From: Cherax quadricarinatus
Lineage: Eukaryota > Arthropoda > Malacostraca > Decapoda > Parastacidae
DNA length: 64,000 bases
Direction of reading: 5' to 3'
Assembly (NCBI RefSeq): GCF_038502225.1
Contig: NC_091312.1
Coordinates: forward strand, 33,998,523 to 34,062,522
Under the pieces are notes generated by a model, which saw only the letters and a program-made list of their open reading frames with translations, had not been told where the DNA came from and ran no database searches. The position numbers were made by a program, and so were the translations under genes. Position 1 is the first letter of the stretch; every line of letters begins with the position of its first letter. This document shows positions 10,451-20,850 of the stretch, in pieces.

Positions 10451-11965
10451 CATTCGATATAAAGAAAATTATCAAAAGCTCGGTTTTCTTCATAAACAAA
10501 CTCTCAAATTGTCCCAGATATTTCTAATCAGCTGATTTTTGTATGTACGTCCGACTAAGTGCCGCTGCACTTAGGATAATTGACTCCGGGATTATCATCA
10601 GGGAGATAAAGTGATGATTAATATTAATATAAAGATGTTCTGAAAATCTGCCATTTTTATTTAATTACAATGAACAAAACGTCTATTAACAATTCTAGAA
10701 ATTGCATTAAAAACTTTTACTGACAAATTACTCAATAATTTCGTTAAAAAGGCCAAGAGAGTGTTTGAATTTAATTAAAGCACGAGTCCTGAACGAGAGG
10801 TTCACAATCCCACAATGCCTAATGGATTTATTTTCACCCCAACAAATTAAATGGGATTCAGGTTTATTGTCAAGAAGGGAGAATAATATTACTCGTCAGT
10901 AGAAATAATGGCGGGTTGGCCGCTGTACCACTGGACCAAGTGATCATTTCTGGCAAATGAGAATCCAAGACGCAGCCAGCATGGTGACCCATTGCCATCC
11001 CTAATACAGCCATTTTTGGTACCATACCTCAGGCCATCCCTGAGATGTGGTAATTCCCAAATAATACTAAGTCTGGTTCTAGTGAAGGGAAACCTTTGTA
11101 ACTGCCGTAGTTACTAAATCAACTGTGGAATACTCGATATCCTCATCGCCCTAATGAAGTTTACCAGTCTGACAGATTTGATTACCTGAAATATGAAACT
11201 CATCCTTTGTGAATGAGAAACATAACTAGCTTATGTTCTCACTATCTAACTGTAATATAGAATAAACTAGCACCGTACGGTGGTTGTGATCAGTTTTCCG
11301 TAATGCAGAAAAGCCCATCACACAATTACATCCACTACTATCACATCCATCAAACTCTATAGATGTCTTAACCATTATACGGACGTGAACACCATAACGC
11401 TTCAGCTTAGGATATATCACAATATTTTAACTATCATGACGATAACTTCTAGTTCAGTTAGTGTTAGTATCTTCAGAGGGGCAGACTACAAGCTAATACC
11501 GCCAGTAAGCATCTTGAAGTTGCTTAAATGTGGCAGCCAGGCACACCTTTAACACAGTGCGGCACCCTTCCAGCACAGGTAGTATGGCACCCCTCCAACA
11601 CTGATAGTATGGCACTACTCCAACAGTGTAGATGCACAAGGTTTATGGCACTCCTGAAATTCCAACACTTATTTAGTTCTTTGTTCCTCTCACCACACAA
11701 ACTTCCCCTCCTTACCCTCCCCGTCCCCCATAGTTTCTTATTCCTTTCCCCTCCCCCTAGTTCCTCATTTCACCGCCCCTAGTGTCTTTCTACCCGCTAG
11801 TTTCTAGCTCCTCGATTTTACTGTTTTGCCTATTAGGTCCTCGTTCCTCTCACACTTTCTTCCCAGTAAGTTCCTATTTCCTCCCCCATTGGTCCTCTAC
11901 TGCTACATCCTGCTTCCTCCCCCGCTAAATCCTGTTCCTCACTCATCTATTATGACCCAATGAGA
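10450..11965. other. no gene seen; a weak imperfect tandem repeat at 11540-11650
   Basis: About 1.5 kb. Near 11540-11650 the strings GGCACCCTTCCAGCACAGGTAGTATGGCAC, with variants, recur three to four times at a spacing of about 28 bp. 11690-11940 is pyrimidine-rich. The open frames are short and unrecognised. Confidence 0.45.
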
Positions 11966-11967
11966 TT

Positions 11968-12482
11968 ATATTTATAAGAACATACGAAAGAAGGAACACT
12001 GCAGCAGGCTTACTGGCCCATGCAAGGCAGGTCCAATTCTCCTATCGACTTAAGCCAACGCCCTAACCTAGTCAGGTCAGGTCACATTCACTTAAGGAGC
12101 GCGGCATTTTATCTAGTAGCACAAGCTAGTCAGGTCCAACTCACACCCACCCACACCCACTCATGTATTTATCTAACCCATTTTTAAAACTACACAATGT
12201 CTTAGCTTCTATGACGGTACTCAGGAGTTTGTTCCATTCATCCACAACTTTATTACCAAACCAGTGTTTTCCTATATCCTTCCTGAATCTGAATTTTTCC
12301 AACTTAAAGCCATTGCTGCTAGTCCTGTCTAGGCTAGGTATTTCTAGCACGCTATTTACATCCCCTTTATTTATTCCTGCTTTCCATTTATACACCTCAA
12401 TCATTTCCCCCCCAACTCTAGGCCTTTCTAGAGAGTGCAGATTCAGGACCCTTAGTCTGTCCTCATAGGGAAGATTTCTGAT
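11968..12482 (-). pseudogene. CR1 C-terminal coding region and 3' tail
   Basis: Frame 12404-12141 reads IEVYKWKAGINKGDVNSVLEI, then FRFRKDIGKHWFGNKVVDEWNKLL and TLCSFKNGLDKYM, the usual C-terminal end of CR1 proteins (W..L......A....F...LD). A 3' UTR follows to about 11968. Its upstream continuation is separated by the foldback at 12483-13069. Confidence 0.85.
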
Positions 12483-12514
12483 GATAAATTAGACACATGT
12501 GCAACTCTTGGGTA

Positions 12515-12566
12515 TCTTTATTGAGGAAACGTTTTGCAACAGTGGCTTCATCAGTCCATACAAAGG
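12515..12566 (-). ncRNA. decayed hammerhead in the left foldback arm
   Basis: Inverted copy of 12954-13005. The core CTGATGA survives on the minus strand, but the GAAA strand reads CAAAA and stem II is interrupted, so cleavage is not expected. Confidence 0.55.
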
Positions 12567-12953
12567 AGAAACGTGAAGAACAGGAGGAGAATGAGGTAAT
12601 CAGTCCCTCAACCTTGAGTCGATGTGGTCAGTCCATCAATCTTGAATAGAATACAGCATATGTGCGGAGAAGTAGATTATATACCGTAGGCAGGAGAGGT
12701 GCAGCAGTCGTAGGTGGTGCCACATTTGTCCAATGTGGAAGTAGGTCTTCGCTTGCCTAACCCTTGAGCACGACCTACTTCCACATTGGACAAATGTGAC
12801 ACCATCTACGACTGCTGCACCTCTCCTGCCTACGGTATATAAGCTGCTTCTTCGCACATATGCTGTATTATATTCAAGATTGATGGACTGACCACATCGA
12901 CTCAAGGTTGAGGGACTGATTACCTCATTCTCCTCCTGTTCTTCACGTTTCTC

Positions 12954-13005
12954 CTTTGTATGGACTGATGAAGCCACTGTGTGGCGAAACGTTTCCTCAA
13001 TAAAG
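12954..13005 (+). ncRNA. hammerhead ribozyme, Penelope type (intact core)
   Basis: Core CUGAUGA at 12965-12971, an extra A at 12972, stem II GCCAC/GUGGC (12973-12977 and 12981-12985) with loop UGU, then GAAA at 12986-12989. Stem III is a loopless two-pair A-C/G-U (12989-12992), and the predicted cleavage is after U12993. Stem I pairs GGA (12962-12964) with UCC (12994-12996), and an outer helix pairs CUUU (12954-12957) with AAAG (13002-13005) across an internal loop, as expected for type I tertiary contacts. The extra nucleotide before stem II has precedent in a viroid hammerhead. Such a short stem III usually needs dimers. Confidence 0.75.
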
Positions 13006-13075
13006 ATACCCAAGAGTTGCACATGTGTCTAATTTATCAACGTGTCGGTTTTCTGAACCATTCATCTACAAGATT

Positions 13076-14297
13076 TCTGATACATGGGATCAACTGTGTC
13101 ATCCTCCTCTGTACGTTTTCCAGTGCATTTATATCCATTCTATAATACGGTGACCAAAACTGTGCAGCATAATCTAAATGAGGCCTAACCAAAGATATAT
13201 AGAGTTTAAGAACAACATGAGGACTTCTGTTATAATTATTTATACTTCTTGATATGATGCCAAGGATTATGTTAGCTTTATTGCGAGCACTTATGCACTG
13301 TCTTGGTTTCAGATTACTGCTAACCAGAATTCCTAAATCCTTTTTTGCAATCAGTAATATTATAATCTACATTTAGTTTATATGTGGCATGGTGATTTTC
13401 CAGCCCAACATTTAGAACTTTGCATCTGTTTATATTAAACTGCATCTGCCACTTCTCCGACCATTACATCAGTCTATACAAATCATCCTGGAGTGCTCTA
13501 GTGTCCTCATTAGAATGAAATGGATGGCCTATTTTGGTGTCATCAGCAAATTTGCTTATGTCGCTATTTATTCCCTCATCTATGTCGTGTATGTAAATTG
13601 TGAACAACAAGGGGCCCAACACTGACCCCTGAGGAACACCGCTTGTGATGTGCCCCCATTTTGATTTCTCCCCATTTACGCAATGTTTCTGCTGCCTATT
13701 TGTCAACCATGCCTCTACCCAGGAAATAATTTCTCCTCCTACTCCGTGTGCCTTAAGTTTCCTCAATAACCTCTGTGGAACTATGGGAAGCCTTACTGAG
13801 GTCCATATACACAATATCATATTCAATACCATGATCTACCTCCTTAAATACCCTAGTGAAAAAATTTAGTAAATTCGTAAGACAGGGACGCCCCTTTGTA
13901 AAACCGTGCTGAGATTCATTAATCAATTTATGCCTTTCACGATGGCTATGAATTGCCTCGGCAATTATTGATTCCATAAATGTTCCCACTATGGAAGTAA
14001 GGCTTATTGGTCTATAGTTCAAAGCTTGAATATATTGATTTCTTAACTGCCCATCCCCCTCTTTTGATATGCCTATATATGCCTCTCTTTTGACCAATGT
14101 TTTAATCTATTGCTTATCCATTTGGGATCATTTTTGTTAGATCTAATTTCCCTACTCTTAACAAAAGTTGTCTGGGCAGCTAGAACTATGCTCTGAAACA
14201 CGTCATATTGGCAACCAACACCACCTACCTGACCCATAGTCAGGTCATCCCAATTTAGCCCACCCAGGTAATTTCTCAGTCCCATGAAGTCGGCCAA
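13076..14297 (-). pseudogene. CR1 reverse transcriptase domain, frameshifted
   Basis: Pieces in three frames. Near 14297-14073 a linker reads LAAQTTFVKSREIRSNKNDPKWIS (spanning frames). Near 14097-13760: NYRPISLTSIVGTFMESIIAEAI, ESQHGFTKGRPCLTNLL and DIVYMDLSKA (motif A with the first catalytic Asp). Near 13832-13464: LKAHGVGGEIISWVEAWLTNRQQ, SGVPQGSVLGPLLFTIYIHDI (motif B) and KFADDTKIG (motif C, catalytic DD intact). At least two frameshifts separate these. Copying activity would be lost. Confidence 0.9.
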
Positions 14298-15063
14298 GTG
14301 GAAGTCTGGGACAGACTTGATTGCAGTTATCTGGATAATTCCATGATATAGTTAAACTGAGTGATTTGTGATCACTTTCCCCAAGCTCATCATTAACCTC
14401 AAGATTATTAATTAGTGATTCTTTATTGGCAAGAACCAAGTCAAGCAGGTTGTTTCCTCTAGTTGGCTCTGTCACAAACTGTTCTAGAAAGTAATCCTGA
14501 ACCGTATCAAGAAAGTCACTAGACTCGAGATTTCCTGTCATATTGTTCCAATCAATTTGTCTAAAGTTAAAATCTCCCATTAACACAACATTTTCATATC
14601 TAGACACCTTATGAATTTCGTCCCATTGCAGCTTACTGCACTCCCTATTAAGATTTTGAGGCCTATAAATCACACCCAAAATTAATTTTTCACGACCTTC
14701 GAGAAACTGTAGCCAAACAGATTCTGTGTTGGATGTTTCTATTCTTATATCTTGTCTAACACAACAATTTAAATTATCTCTGACATAAATCGCCACTCCA
14801 CCACCCTTCCTGTTGACCCTATCAGTGTGGAATAGTTTATAACCCTGTATGTTGCATTCAGAAGGCATTTCTCTATCTTTCAAGTTGAACCAGGTCTCTG
14901 TTATAGCAATAATATCTATATTACCTGCACTTGCAAGTAATCTTAGCTCATCTATCTTATTTCTTAGACTCCTACTATTTGTATAGTAAACCTTAAGGGA
15001 GCTAGTCACTCGTTGCCCTCTACTATTTTTGTTGAACAATTGCTTTGCTTTTACTAGCAACAT
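14245..15063 (-). pseudogene. CR1 apurinic-type endonuclease domain
   Basis: A 272-codon open frame on the minus strand. Motifs in order: YYTNSRSLRNKIDEL (N of the APE fold), IIAITETWF (metal-binding Glu), GGGVAIYVRDNL, VIYRPQN, VVLMGDFNFRQIDW (catalytic D-x-N) and GESDHKSLSLT (S-D-H). All active-site positions of the exonuclease-endonuclease-phosphatase fold used by CR1 LINEs to nick target DNA are visible. The frame breaks just beyond SDH at about 14300 and continues in other frames toward the RT. Confidence 0.9.
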
Positions 15064-15181
15064 TATTTTGAATATTGTCTTTTAAACATATCCCTGGGGT
15101 ATCCTGGTAATATTTACTGTTTTCAACCCTAGTACCGCAGCCTGATTGTTTCCCCACAAACACCCATACCTCTATAATCTA

Positions 15182-15540
15182 TCAGTTTAAAGTCCTAGAC
15201 AAGTCATCAATGACCCCCTCAATCGAACTGGCTAATGCAACCACTCCAGCCCCAGAGTGATGAACCCCACCCCTTGTATATATATCACGTTTGCCATTGA
15301 ATTTGTCCCAGTTATCAATGAATGGAATTGCAAGTTCCTTGCAGAACCTGTCTAGCCAGCAATTTATACGAACTGCCCAAGACATCCACTCATTGCGAAC
15401 TCCCATTATAGGCAAGATGATACATATGACTGGGACCCCTCCCATAAACCTGACTACATCTATGGCTGACCTGTACTTATCCAGCAGCTCCTGTCTCCTG
15501 CCCTTCACGATGTCATTTCCACAGCACTTGGCATGAGGAA
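15182..15540 (-). pseudogene. CR1 ORF1 esterase-like (SGNH hydrolase) fragment
   Basis: On the minus strand the frame around 15525-15540 reads HAKCCGNDIVKGRRQ, matching block III of SGNH hydrolases (G-x-N-D with the catalytic Asn). The frame 15508-15182 continues through a helix (LLDKYRSAIDVVRFMGG), VPVICIILPIMG and ends with DIYTRGGVHHSGAG, matching block V (D-x-x-H with the catalytic Asp and His). A break separates the GND block from upstream sequence, and I could not confirm the block I serine. SGNH domains are known in ORF1 of CR1-type LINEs, where their role is unclear. The usual protein would be longer at its N terminus. Confidence 0.75.
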
Positions 15541-15649
15541 GGAAACACCAGTCAAGACCGAGGGGCTGAACCTATCAATGACAGAAGACTGAATACCTTA
15601 AAAACTACCTCTGCACTTCTTCCACTGTCTCCAATGTAAAAAGTCACAT

Positions 15650-15720
15650 CTGTATTCGATCGAAGAAGCCTGCTGAGCAGAGAAAACGTTTCGGCACTAT
15701 ACTTAAGCGTTAGACATATG
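15650..15720 (+). ncRNA. Penelope-type terminus with decayed hammerhead
   Basis: Same layout as 12954-13005. Stem I CGA (15657-15659) pairs with UCG (15691-15693). The core slot reads UCGAAGA, stem II GCCUGC/GCAGAG has lost its bottom pairs, the GAAA slot reads AAAA, and ACGUU follows. The stem I bases differ from the 12.95-kb motif but remain paired. It sits at the 5' edge of the CR1 element. Catalytically dead by inspection. Confidence 0.6.
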
Positions 15721-17220
15721 ACTTATTTACATAGTATCATATATGACAGAATTGTAAACATGGTGTATTTGCCAGACTTTCGTTGTATGGTGTTGGAAGT
15801 AGCAATTAAGAATGTTCAATACAGTGGCGCTTGTTCCTGTCGGATTTCTTGTAGATCGTTTCTGCGTTGTTCCAGTGCAAGTGATGATTGTTTTCAGACC
15901 AGAATATGACAAGTGTTGTCGATGTCATCTTGGTTACAAGCGTTTATGAATTCCTGAACACGTGGAAAGATTCCTTTCGATGTGTCAGCTGACGTGACGG
16001 CTTCACCTGACCATCACCAATAGTTTGTACTTTCCATTATATACAAGGTCCCAGAACCTTTCTTCAATGACTACTTGGGAGACTGTTCCATTTAGTTCCT
16101 CTAGTGCTAAATCAGTATTTTCATATATTCTTCTAATTCTGAATTTGTCCAATTTCACTCTTATTGTTCGAAGCACTTTCTGCAACGGAACTTAGGGTGG
16201 TGGATCTTCATCTTCTCCGTCAGAGGCCTCTTATTGAGGGTATTATAAATGCAGTTCAACGTACACACATGACTAGAATAACAGAGAGCAGTGTGTGTGC
16301 TATATATAGTTTCATATGTTGCAATTCTAATTAATAATTTCCGCGATGCTCTTATGCAAGAGTGTAAACCTTGTATAGCAGTTTTCTTTCATCACAGAAA
16401 TCCCTGATGTGACGCTTTTAGTTAGGTTAGGAATGCTCGTCAACATACTATAATAGGGCGCTATTTACAGCAAAACCTTTATTTAATTTTATAGACTTTT
16501 TTCCCAGACGAGCTTTTACTAAGTTATACACTGAACTTGAAGGTGAAGGTAGACGTTGTCAGGTAATGGCTGACCGAGTGGTGACGTTATCAGATTTGGG
16601 TAACCTGCACACATTGTAACGTCTCAGAATCACAAAAACGTCAGCATTCTACCCTCATCTCAACTTTTTTGTACATGTACTTTACTGGCGACACGTTGTC
16701 TTTAAAATAAAGCTTTTGTCTATAGTGTGCTATTACCATAATTGTCAGTAATCCTTCCAGAAGTCATTTTTTGTCCTCAGTGGTCACAGTGGAGCCCATG
16801 CTAACCTTCCAAGTGTGTATAGAACTAGACCTATTTGGATTACTCCTATTAGTCTATTATCGTACAGTAGATAGTGCACAGGCCGCTAATTTTAAGACTG
16901 GTTTGCCATAGGTTTGAACCCCCCACCCCTCCGTTCAGTAAGTTTACAATCGTGCCATTATAATATCGTGAGTCACTTGATTTATTGTTCGTGGACCGCA
17001 CTCTGATGTAAACTGCTTGAGACGCAGCCACCACTGTACACAGATGACTTGTTGAGGGAGAGTCCGATCCTAGCTCCGCCCAGGTAGACCCTGGTGGAGA
17101 AACACTTCACTGGTTTCCCCAGAGTCGAGCACAAAAGTGTCCCCTTGGCTCACCAGAACTCATTTGCAATCACTAATGAAGGATAACTTAGTTTATTAGG
17201 ACTCGTCAGGATGTCAAAGG
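15721..17220. other. no recognisable gene or repeat
   Basis: About 1.5 kb. Small frames (15718-15909 plus, 16003-16185 minus, 16849-17034 minus) have no motif I recognise. A B-box-like GGTTTGAACCCC occurs at about 16910 without the rest of a tRNA. Confidence 0.45.
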
Positions 17221-17249
17221 TACTAGTCATGCAAGCACACACCAAATTA

Positions 17250-17272
17250 AACACACACACACACACACACAA
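17250..17272. repeat. (AC)n microsatellite, short
   Basis: About 11 AC units. Confidence 0.9.
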
Positions 17273-17960
17273 CAAATAATTCAGGGTTACAGACAAGGTT
17301 TTAATTATCTCAGGAACATACCGTTACAAACAACTCGCGATTGCAAACCCAAGGATTAACAAAGCCGGGTGGCAAAGTAAAAATAATCAAACATGTGAGC
17401 GTGAGGAACACCCAAGAAAGTTCAAGTGAACAAGTTTATTTAAACACAGATGCTCGAGGAACTTGTCAACCACACTTAAGCATCATTACAAATTCACCTC
17501 ATGACCCCGACCACAAAGTCGGAACCACGACCAAAAAAAACACGTCATGGCCTCTTTTACACACACCCAGGACTGTCATAAAGTTACGTCATGGACTAAA
17601 CACGTTTAAAACATCACAAACACTCGTTAGAAGAAACAAAACTCCCAGGCAGAATCATTACAAGCATGACTCACGACCACCACCTACACCAGTCTCAACA
17701 CTCCCTCTCACAAAATTCTATACTTGATCCCATAACTGGTTGTGGGATGGGAAACTTAACCTTAAGGTCATCATTAGGTACCAAGAGCTCTCCTAATTTA
17801 GATCATCTAGCAAGTACGACCTTGGTTATACGAGATCACGCCTTCGACACCCAAGAGAGTAAAACAAGTAATGAGTTCTCTGTCCTTCCGGCATCCACCG
17901 GTGTGGAGGTGGAAGTTTGGCCACCAACGCTCGGAAGTAGGATGCTCTGCTCCCGGATTC
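17273..17960. other. unrecognised segment with scattered CGTCA half-sites
   Basis: About 690 bp of moderately GC-rich DNA with overlapping open frames (17341-17727, 17666-17989) that have low-complexity composition. ACGTCATGG occurs near 17542 and ACGTCATGG again near 17586. No homology recognised. Confidence 0.35.
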
Positions 17961-18012
17961 CCTCAAATGACGTCATAAAAACGTCATAGCTAGTCCTCGA
18001 GGTGACGTCATT
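17961..18012. promoter_or_regulatory. cluster of CRE/ATF palindromes
   Basis: Two perfect TGACGTCA palindromes (17968-17975 and 18003-18010) with an ACGTCA half-site between them (17981-17986). TGACGTCA is the established CREB/ATF binding site. Whether it acts here is unknown; no gene is attached. Confidence 0.45.
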
Positions 18013-18394
18013 ACCTCCCCCTACGCTGGCGACACCTTTAACCTTTCCACCTCCCATCTGGCCCTCCCAATGGCCCCGCCCCGGACCTCTTCCACCCCCC
18101 CAAGTATCCACCCCCGTCCTCCCCCCACAATCCGCCCAGTCTTGCTTCTGTGATCAAGGCAGCTAAAACCAAATATTTTACACATCACGAGGAAAATGAC
18201 GGATAATGGAGCCTCCAGCACTCCTTATGCTGAATATCTTGCAAGAATTTAGAAGTTTACATAAATTTAGTAATAGAGTTTCCCTCACTCAGGTGTTGTG
18301 GTAACATTCAATATATAACATTACTTTTTGTTTACACAATTTCAAGACGAACGTGAATAAAACAAGTGTCAAGGAGCATAATAAGGAGCGGTAT

Positions 18395-18545
18395 GGGATT
18401 ATTGTTTTATTTATTGAGAAGTGTTAAACCCGTAGGGTGATACAGCACCTGATGAATGGGAGGTTAATCAGGTGTGATCCGAGGAAGGGAAGAGTGGTTT
18501 TAATTCCTTATATCAGGAGGTATTCACTAGCAGTGAGGCAGTTCC
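18395..18545 (-). repeat. SINE-like family, diverged minus copy
   Basis: In minus orientation the strings TTAAACCCGTAGGG, ATACAGCACCTG, GGTTAATCAGGTGTGATCC and AAGGGAAGAG keep the order of the 52653-52823 family. Diverged. Confidence 0.5.
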
Positions 18546-18567
18546 TCTTGGAAGGAGTGGTAAGAGA

Positions 18568-18625
18568 TGTGTTGCCTGAACACGTGCAACACCAGGTGTT
18601 GCCCAAACACGTGCAACACCACCAT
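18568..18625. repeat. short tandem duplication with CACGTG
   Basis: A unit of about 26 bp containing ACACGTGCAACACCA occurs twice in tandem, giving two CACGTG E-box hexamers. Confidence 0.7.
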
Positions 18626-18856
18626 TAAATGTTCCAATTCAGCTTTCTAAGCAAAATTTTTTTTTAATTAACTCAAGAACTCCATCAAGTTCGTAAGAAA
18701 AGATTTACGATCTCAAAACTTGTGATAGTTCTTGTTTGCGAAGCATGTCAATGATATTGATGATTCCTGTGTCTCTTGTCTTAAATATTTGAGCTATAAT
18801 TTGTGTTTCAGATCTCTGGCAACTGTCGAGTGTCCTCTGACCTGTTATAGATCCAG

Positions 18857-20574
18857 GCTAGTGGTTCAGTGCCTTTGCTAGTGGTTCAGACAGTGCCTCT
18901 GCTAGTGGTTCAGTGCCTCTGCTAGTGGTTCAGTGTCTGCTAGTGGTTCAGTGTCTCTGCTAGTGGTTCAGTGTCTCTGCTAGTGGTTCAGACAGTGCCT
19001 CTGCTAGTGGTTCAGTGCCTCTGCTAGTGGTTCAGACAGTGCCTCTGCTAGTGGTTCAGACAGTGCCTCTGCTAGTGGTTCAGACAGTGCCTCTGCTAGT
19101 GGTTCAGACAGTGCCTCTGCTAGTGGTTCAGACAGTGCCTCTGCTAGTGGTTCAGGCAGTGCCTCTGCTAGTGGTTCAGGCAGTGCCTCTGCTAGTGGTT
19201 CAGACAGTGCCTCTGCTAGTGGTTCAGACAGTGCCTCTGCTAGTGGTTCAGACAGTGCCTCTGCTAGTGGTTCAGGCAGTGCCTCTGCTAGTGGTTCAGA
19301 CAGTGCCTCTGCTAGTGGTTCAGACAGTGCCTCTGCTAGTGGTTCAGACAGTGCCTCTGCTAGTGGTTCAGGCAGTGCCTCTGCTAGTGGTTCAGGCAGT
19401 GCCTCTGCTAGTGGTTCAGACAGTGCCTCTGCTAGTGGTTCAGACAGTGCCTCTGCTAGTGGTTCAGACAGTGCCTCTGCTAGTGGTTCAGACAGTGCCT
19501 CTGCTAGTGGTTCAGACAGTGCCTCTGCTAGTGGTTCAGACAGTGCCTCTGCTAGTGGTTCAGACAGTGCCTCTGCTAGTGGTTCAGACAGTGTCTCTGC
19601 TAGTGGTTCAGACAGTGCCTCTGCTAGTGGTTCAGACAGTGCCTCTGCTAGTGGTTCAGACAGTGCCTCTGCTAGTGGTTCAGACAGTGCCTCTGCTAGT
19701 GGTTCAGACAGTGTCTCTGCTAGTGGTTCAGACAGTGCCTCTGCTAGTGGTTCAGACAGTGCCTCTGCTAGTGGTTCAGACAGTGCCTCTGCTAGTGGTT
19801 CAGACAGTGCCTCTGCTAGTGGTTCAGACAGTGCCTCTGCTAGTGGTTCAGACAGTGTCTCTGCTAGTGGTTCAGACAGTGCCTCTGCTAGTGGTTCAGA
19901 CAGTGCCTCTGCTAGTGGTTCAGACAGTGTCTCTGCTAGTGGTTCAGACAGTGCCTCTGCTAGTGGTTCAGTGCCTCTGCTAGTGGTTCAGACAGTGTCT
20001 CTGCTAGTGGTTCAGACAGTGCCTCTGCTAGTGGTTCAGACAGTGCCTCTGCTAGTGGTTCAGACAGTGCCTCTGCTAGTGGTTCAGACAGTGCCTCTGC
20101 TAGTGGTTCAGACAGTGCCTCTGCTAGTGGTTCAGACAGTGCCTCTGCTAGTGGTTCAGACAGTGCCTCTGCTAGTGGTTCAGACAGTGTCTCTGCTAGT
20201 GGTTCAGACAGTGCCTCTGCTAGTGGTTCAGTGCCTCTGCTAGTGGTTCAGACAGTGTCTCTGCTAGTGGTTCAGACAGTGCCTCTGCTAGTGGTTCAGA
20301 CAGTGCCTCTGCTAGTGGTTCAGTGCCTCTGCTAGTGGTTCAGACAGTGCCTCTGCTAGTGGTTCAGACAGTGCCTCTGCTAGTGGTTCAGACAGTGCCT
20401 CTGCTAGTGGTTCAGACAGTGCCTCTGCTAGTGGTTCAGACAGTGCCTCTGCTAGTGGTTCAGACAGTGCCTCTGCTAGTGGTTCAGACAGTGCCTCTGC
20501 TAGTGGTTCAGACAGTGCCTCTGCTAGTGGTTCAGACAGTGCCTCTGCTAGTGGTTCAGACAGTGCCTCTGCTA
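18857..20574. repeat. 24-bp minisatellite, about 72 units
   Basis: The unit CTCTGCTAGTGGTTCAGACA plus GTGC repeats for 1718 bp with almost no drift. Only three variations recur: C/T in GTGCCT, A/G in CAGACA, and a class of 20-bp units lacking GACA, common in the first 200 bp and again near 19965, 20227 and 20325. Because 24 is divisible by three, long open frames appear on both strands (repeats PLLVVQTV, SASASGSD and, on the minus strand, LAEALSEP), but each is broken by the 20-bp units and none has gene context. I treat it as satellite and not coding. Confidence 0.95.
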
Positions 20575-20850
20575 CCTCTCGCAGAATCCATGCTGACACC
20601 TTTACCTTTGATGTATCCAAAAAAACTTATTTCCTTTTATGGATGTGTGTATGGTGTCAAGCACCTGTTGGTGCATCTTTTCTTTCCCCTGATTCTCTGG
20701 CACTGACTGCTTACCAGTAAGAACACCTCTTTAAATCGTGTGTTCAACACTTCACAACCTTCCTTGTTGTTTCTCGTGAGCTTCCTTCAGTCACATTACC
20801 TGTTCTTTTACCTGTTCTTCTGATGCTGGCTGGGAAGCCATTTTCATTCA
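20575..20850. other. unique flank of the minisatellite
   Basis: About 280 bp. No gene or repeat recognised. Confidence 0.4.

Larger units (their letters stand above)
12483..13069 (+). mobile_element. Penelope-type foldback element, 587 bp, inserted in the CR1 LINE
   Basis: Two arms of about 265 bp (12483-12747 and 12772-13038) are inverted copies around a 24-bp spacer, followed by a short 3' tail (13039-13069). The whole is flanked by the perfect 12-bp direct repeat AAGATTTCTGAT (12471-12482 and 13070-13081), a target duplication inside the CR1 C-terminal region. The arms contain a hammerhead ribozyme motif, intact on the right. I infer a Penelope-like terminal-repeat pair: hammerheads in pLTRs and 12-13 bp duplications are known there. 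No RT or GIY-YIG coding sequence is present, so it is non-autonomous. Confidence 0.8.
11968..15655 (-). mobile_element. CR1-clade LINE, decayed, interrupted by a foldback element
   Basis: A minus-strand element of about 3.1 kb after removing the insertion at 12483-13069. From 5' to 3' (right to left) it holds an ORF1 with an SGNH-hydrolase-like part (15182-15540), an APE endonuclease (14300-15063), an RT (13076-14297) and a C-terminal region with a 3' tail (11968-12482). The tail has AACACTGCAGCAGGC near 11997, a string also found inside the hairpin at 47.4-48.1 kb. All coding parts carry frameshifts. The CR1 assignment rests on ORF1 type, endonuclease motifs and RT motifs together. Confidence 0.85.

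Noticed and set aside
12163..12468. Plus-strand ORF at 12163-12468 as a gene
   Set aside because: Antisense to the CR1 C-terminal coding region.
19015..20706. Long repetitive ORFs (PLLVVQTV) as a silk or antifreeze-type protein gene
   Set aside because: All six frames are open because the unit is 24 bp. 20-bp units break every frame, and there is no signal peptide, splice signal or codon bias.
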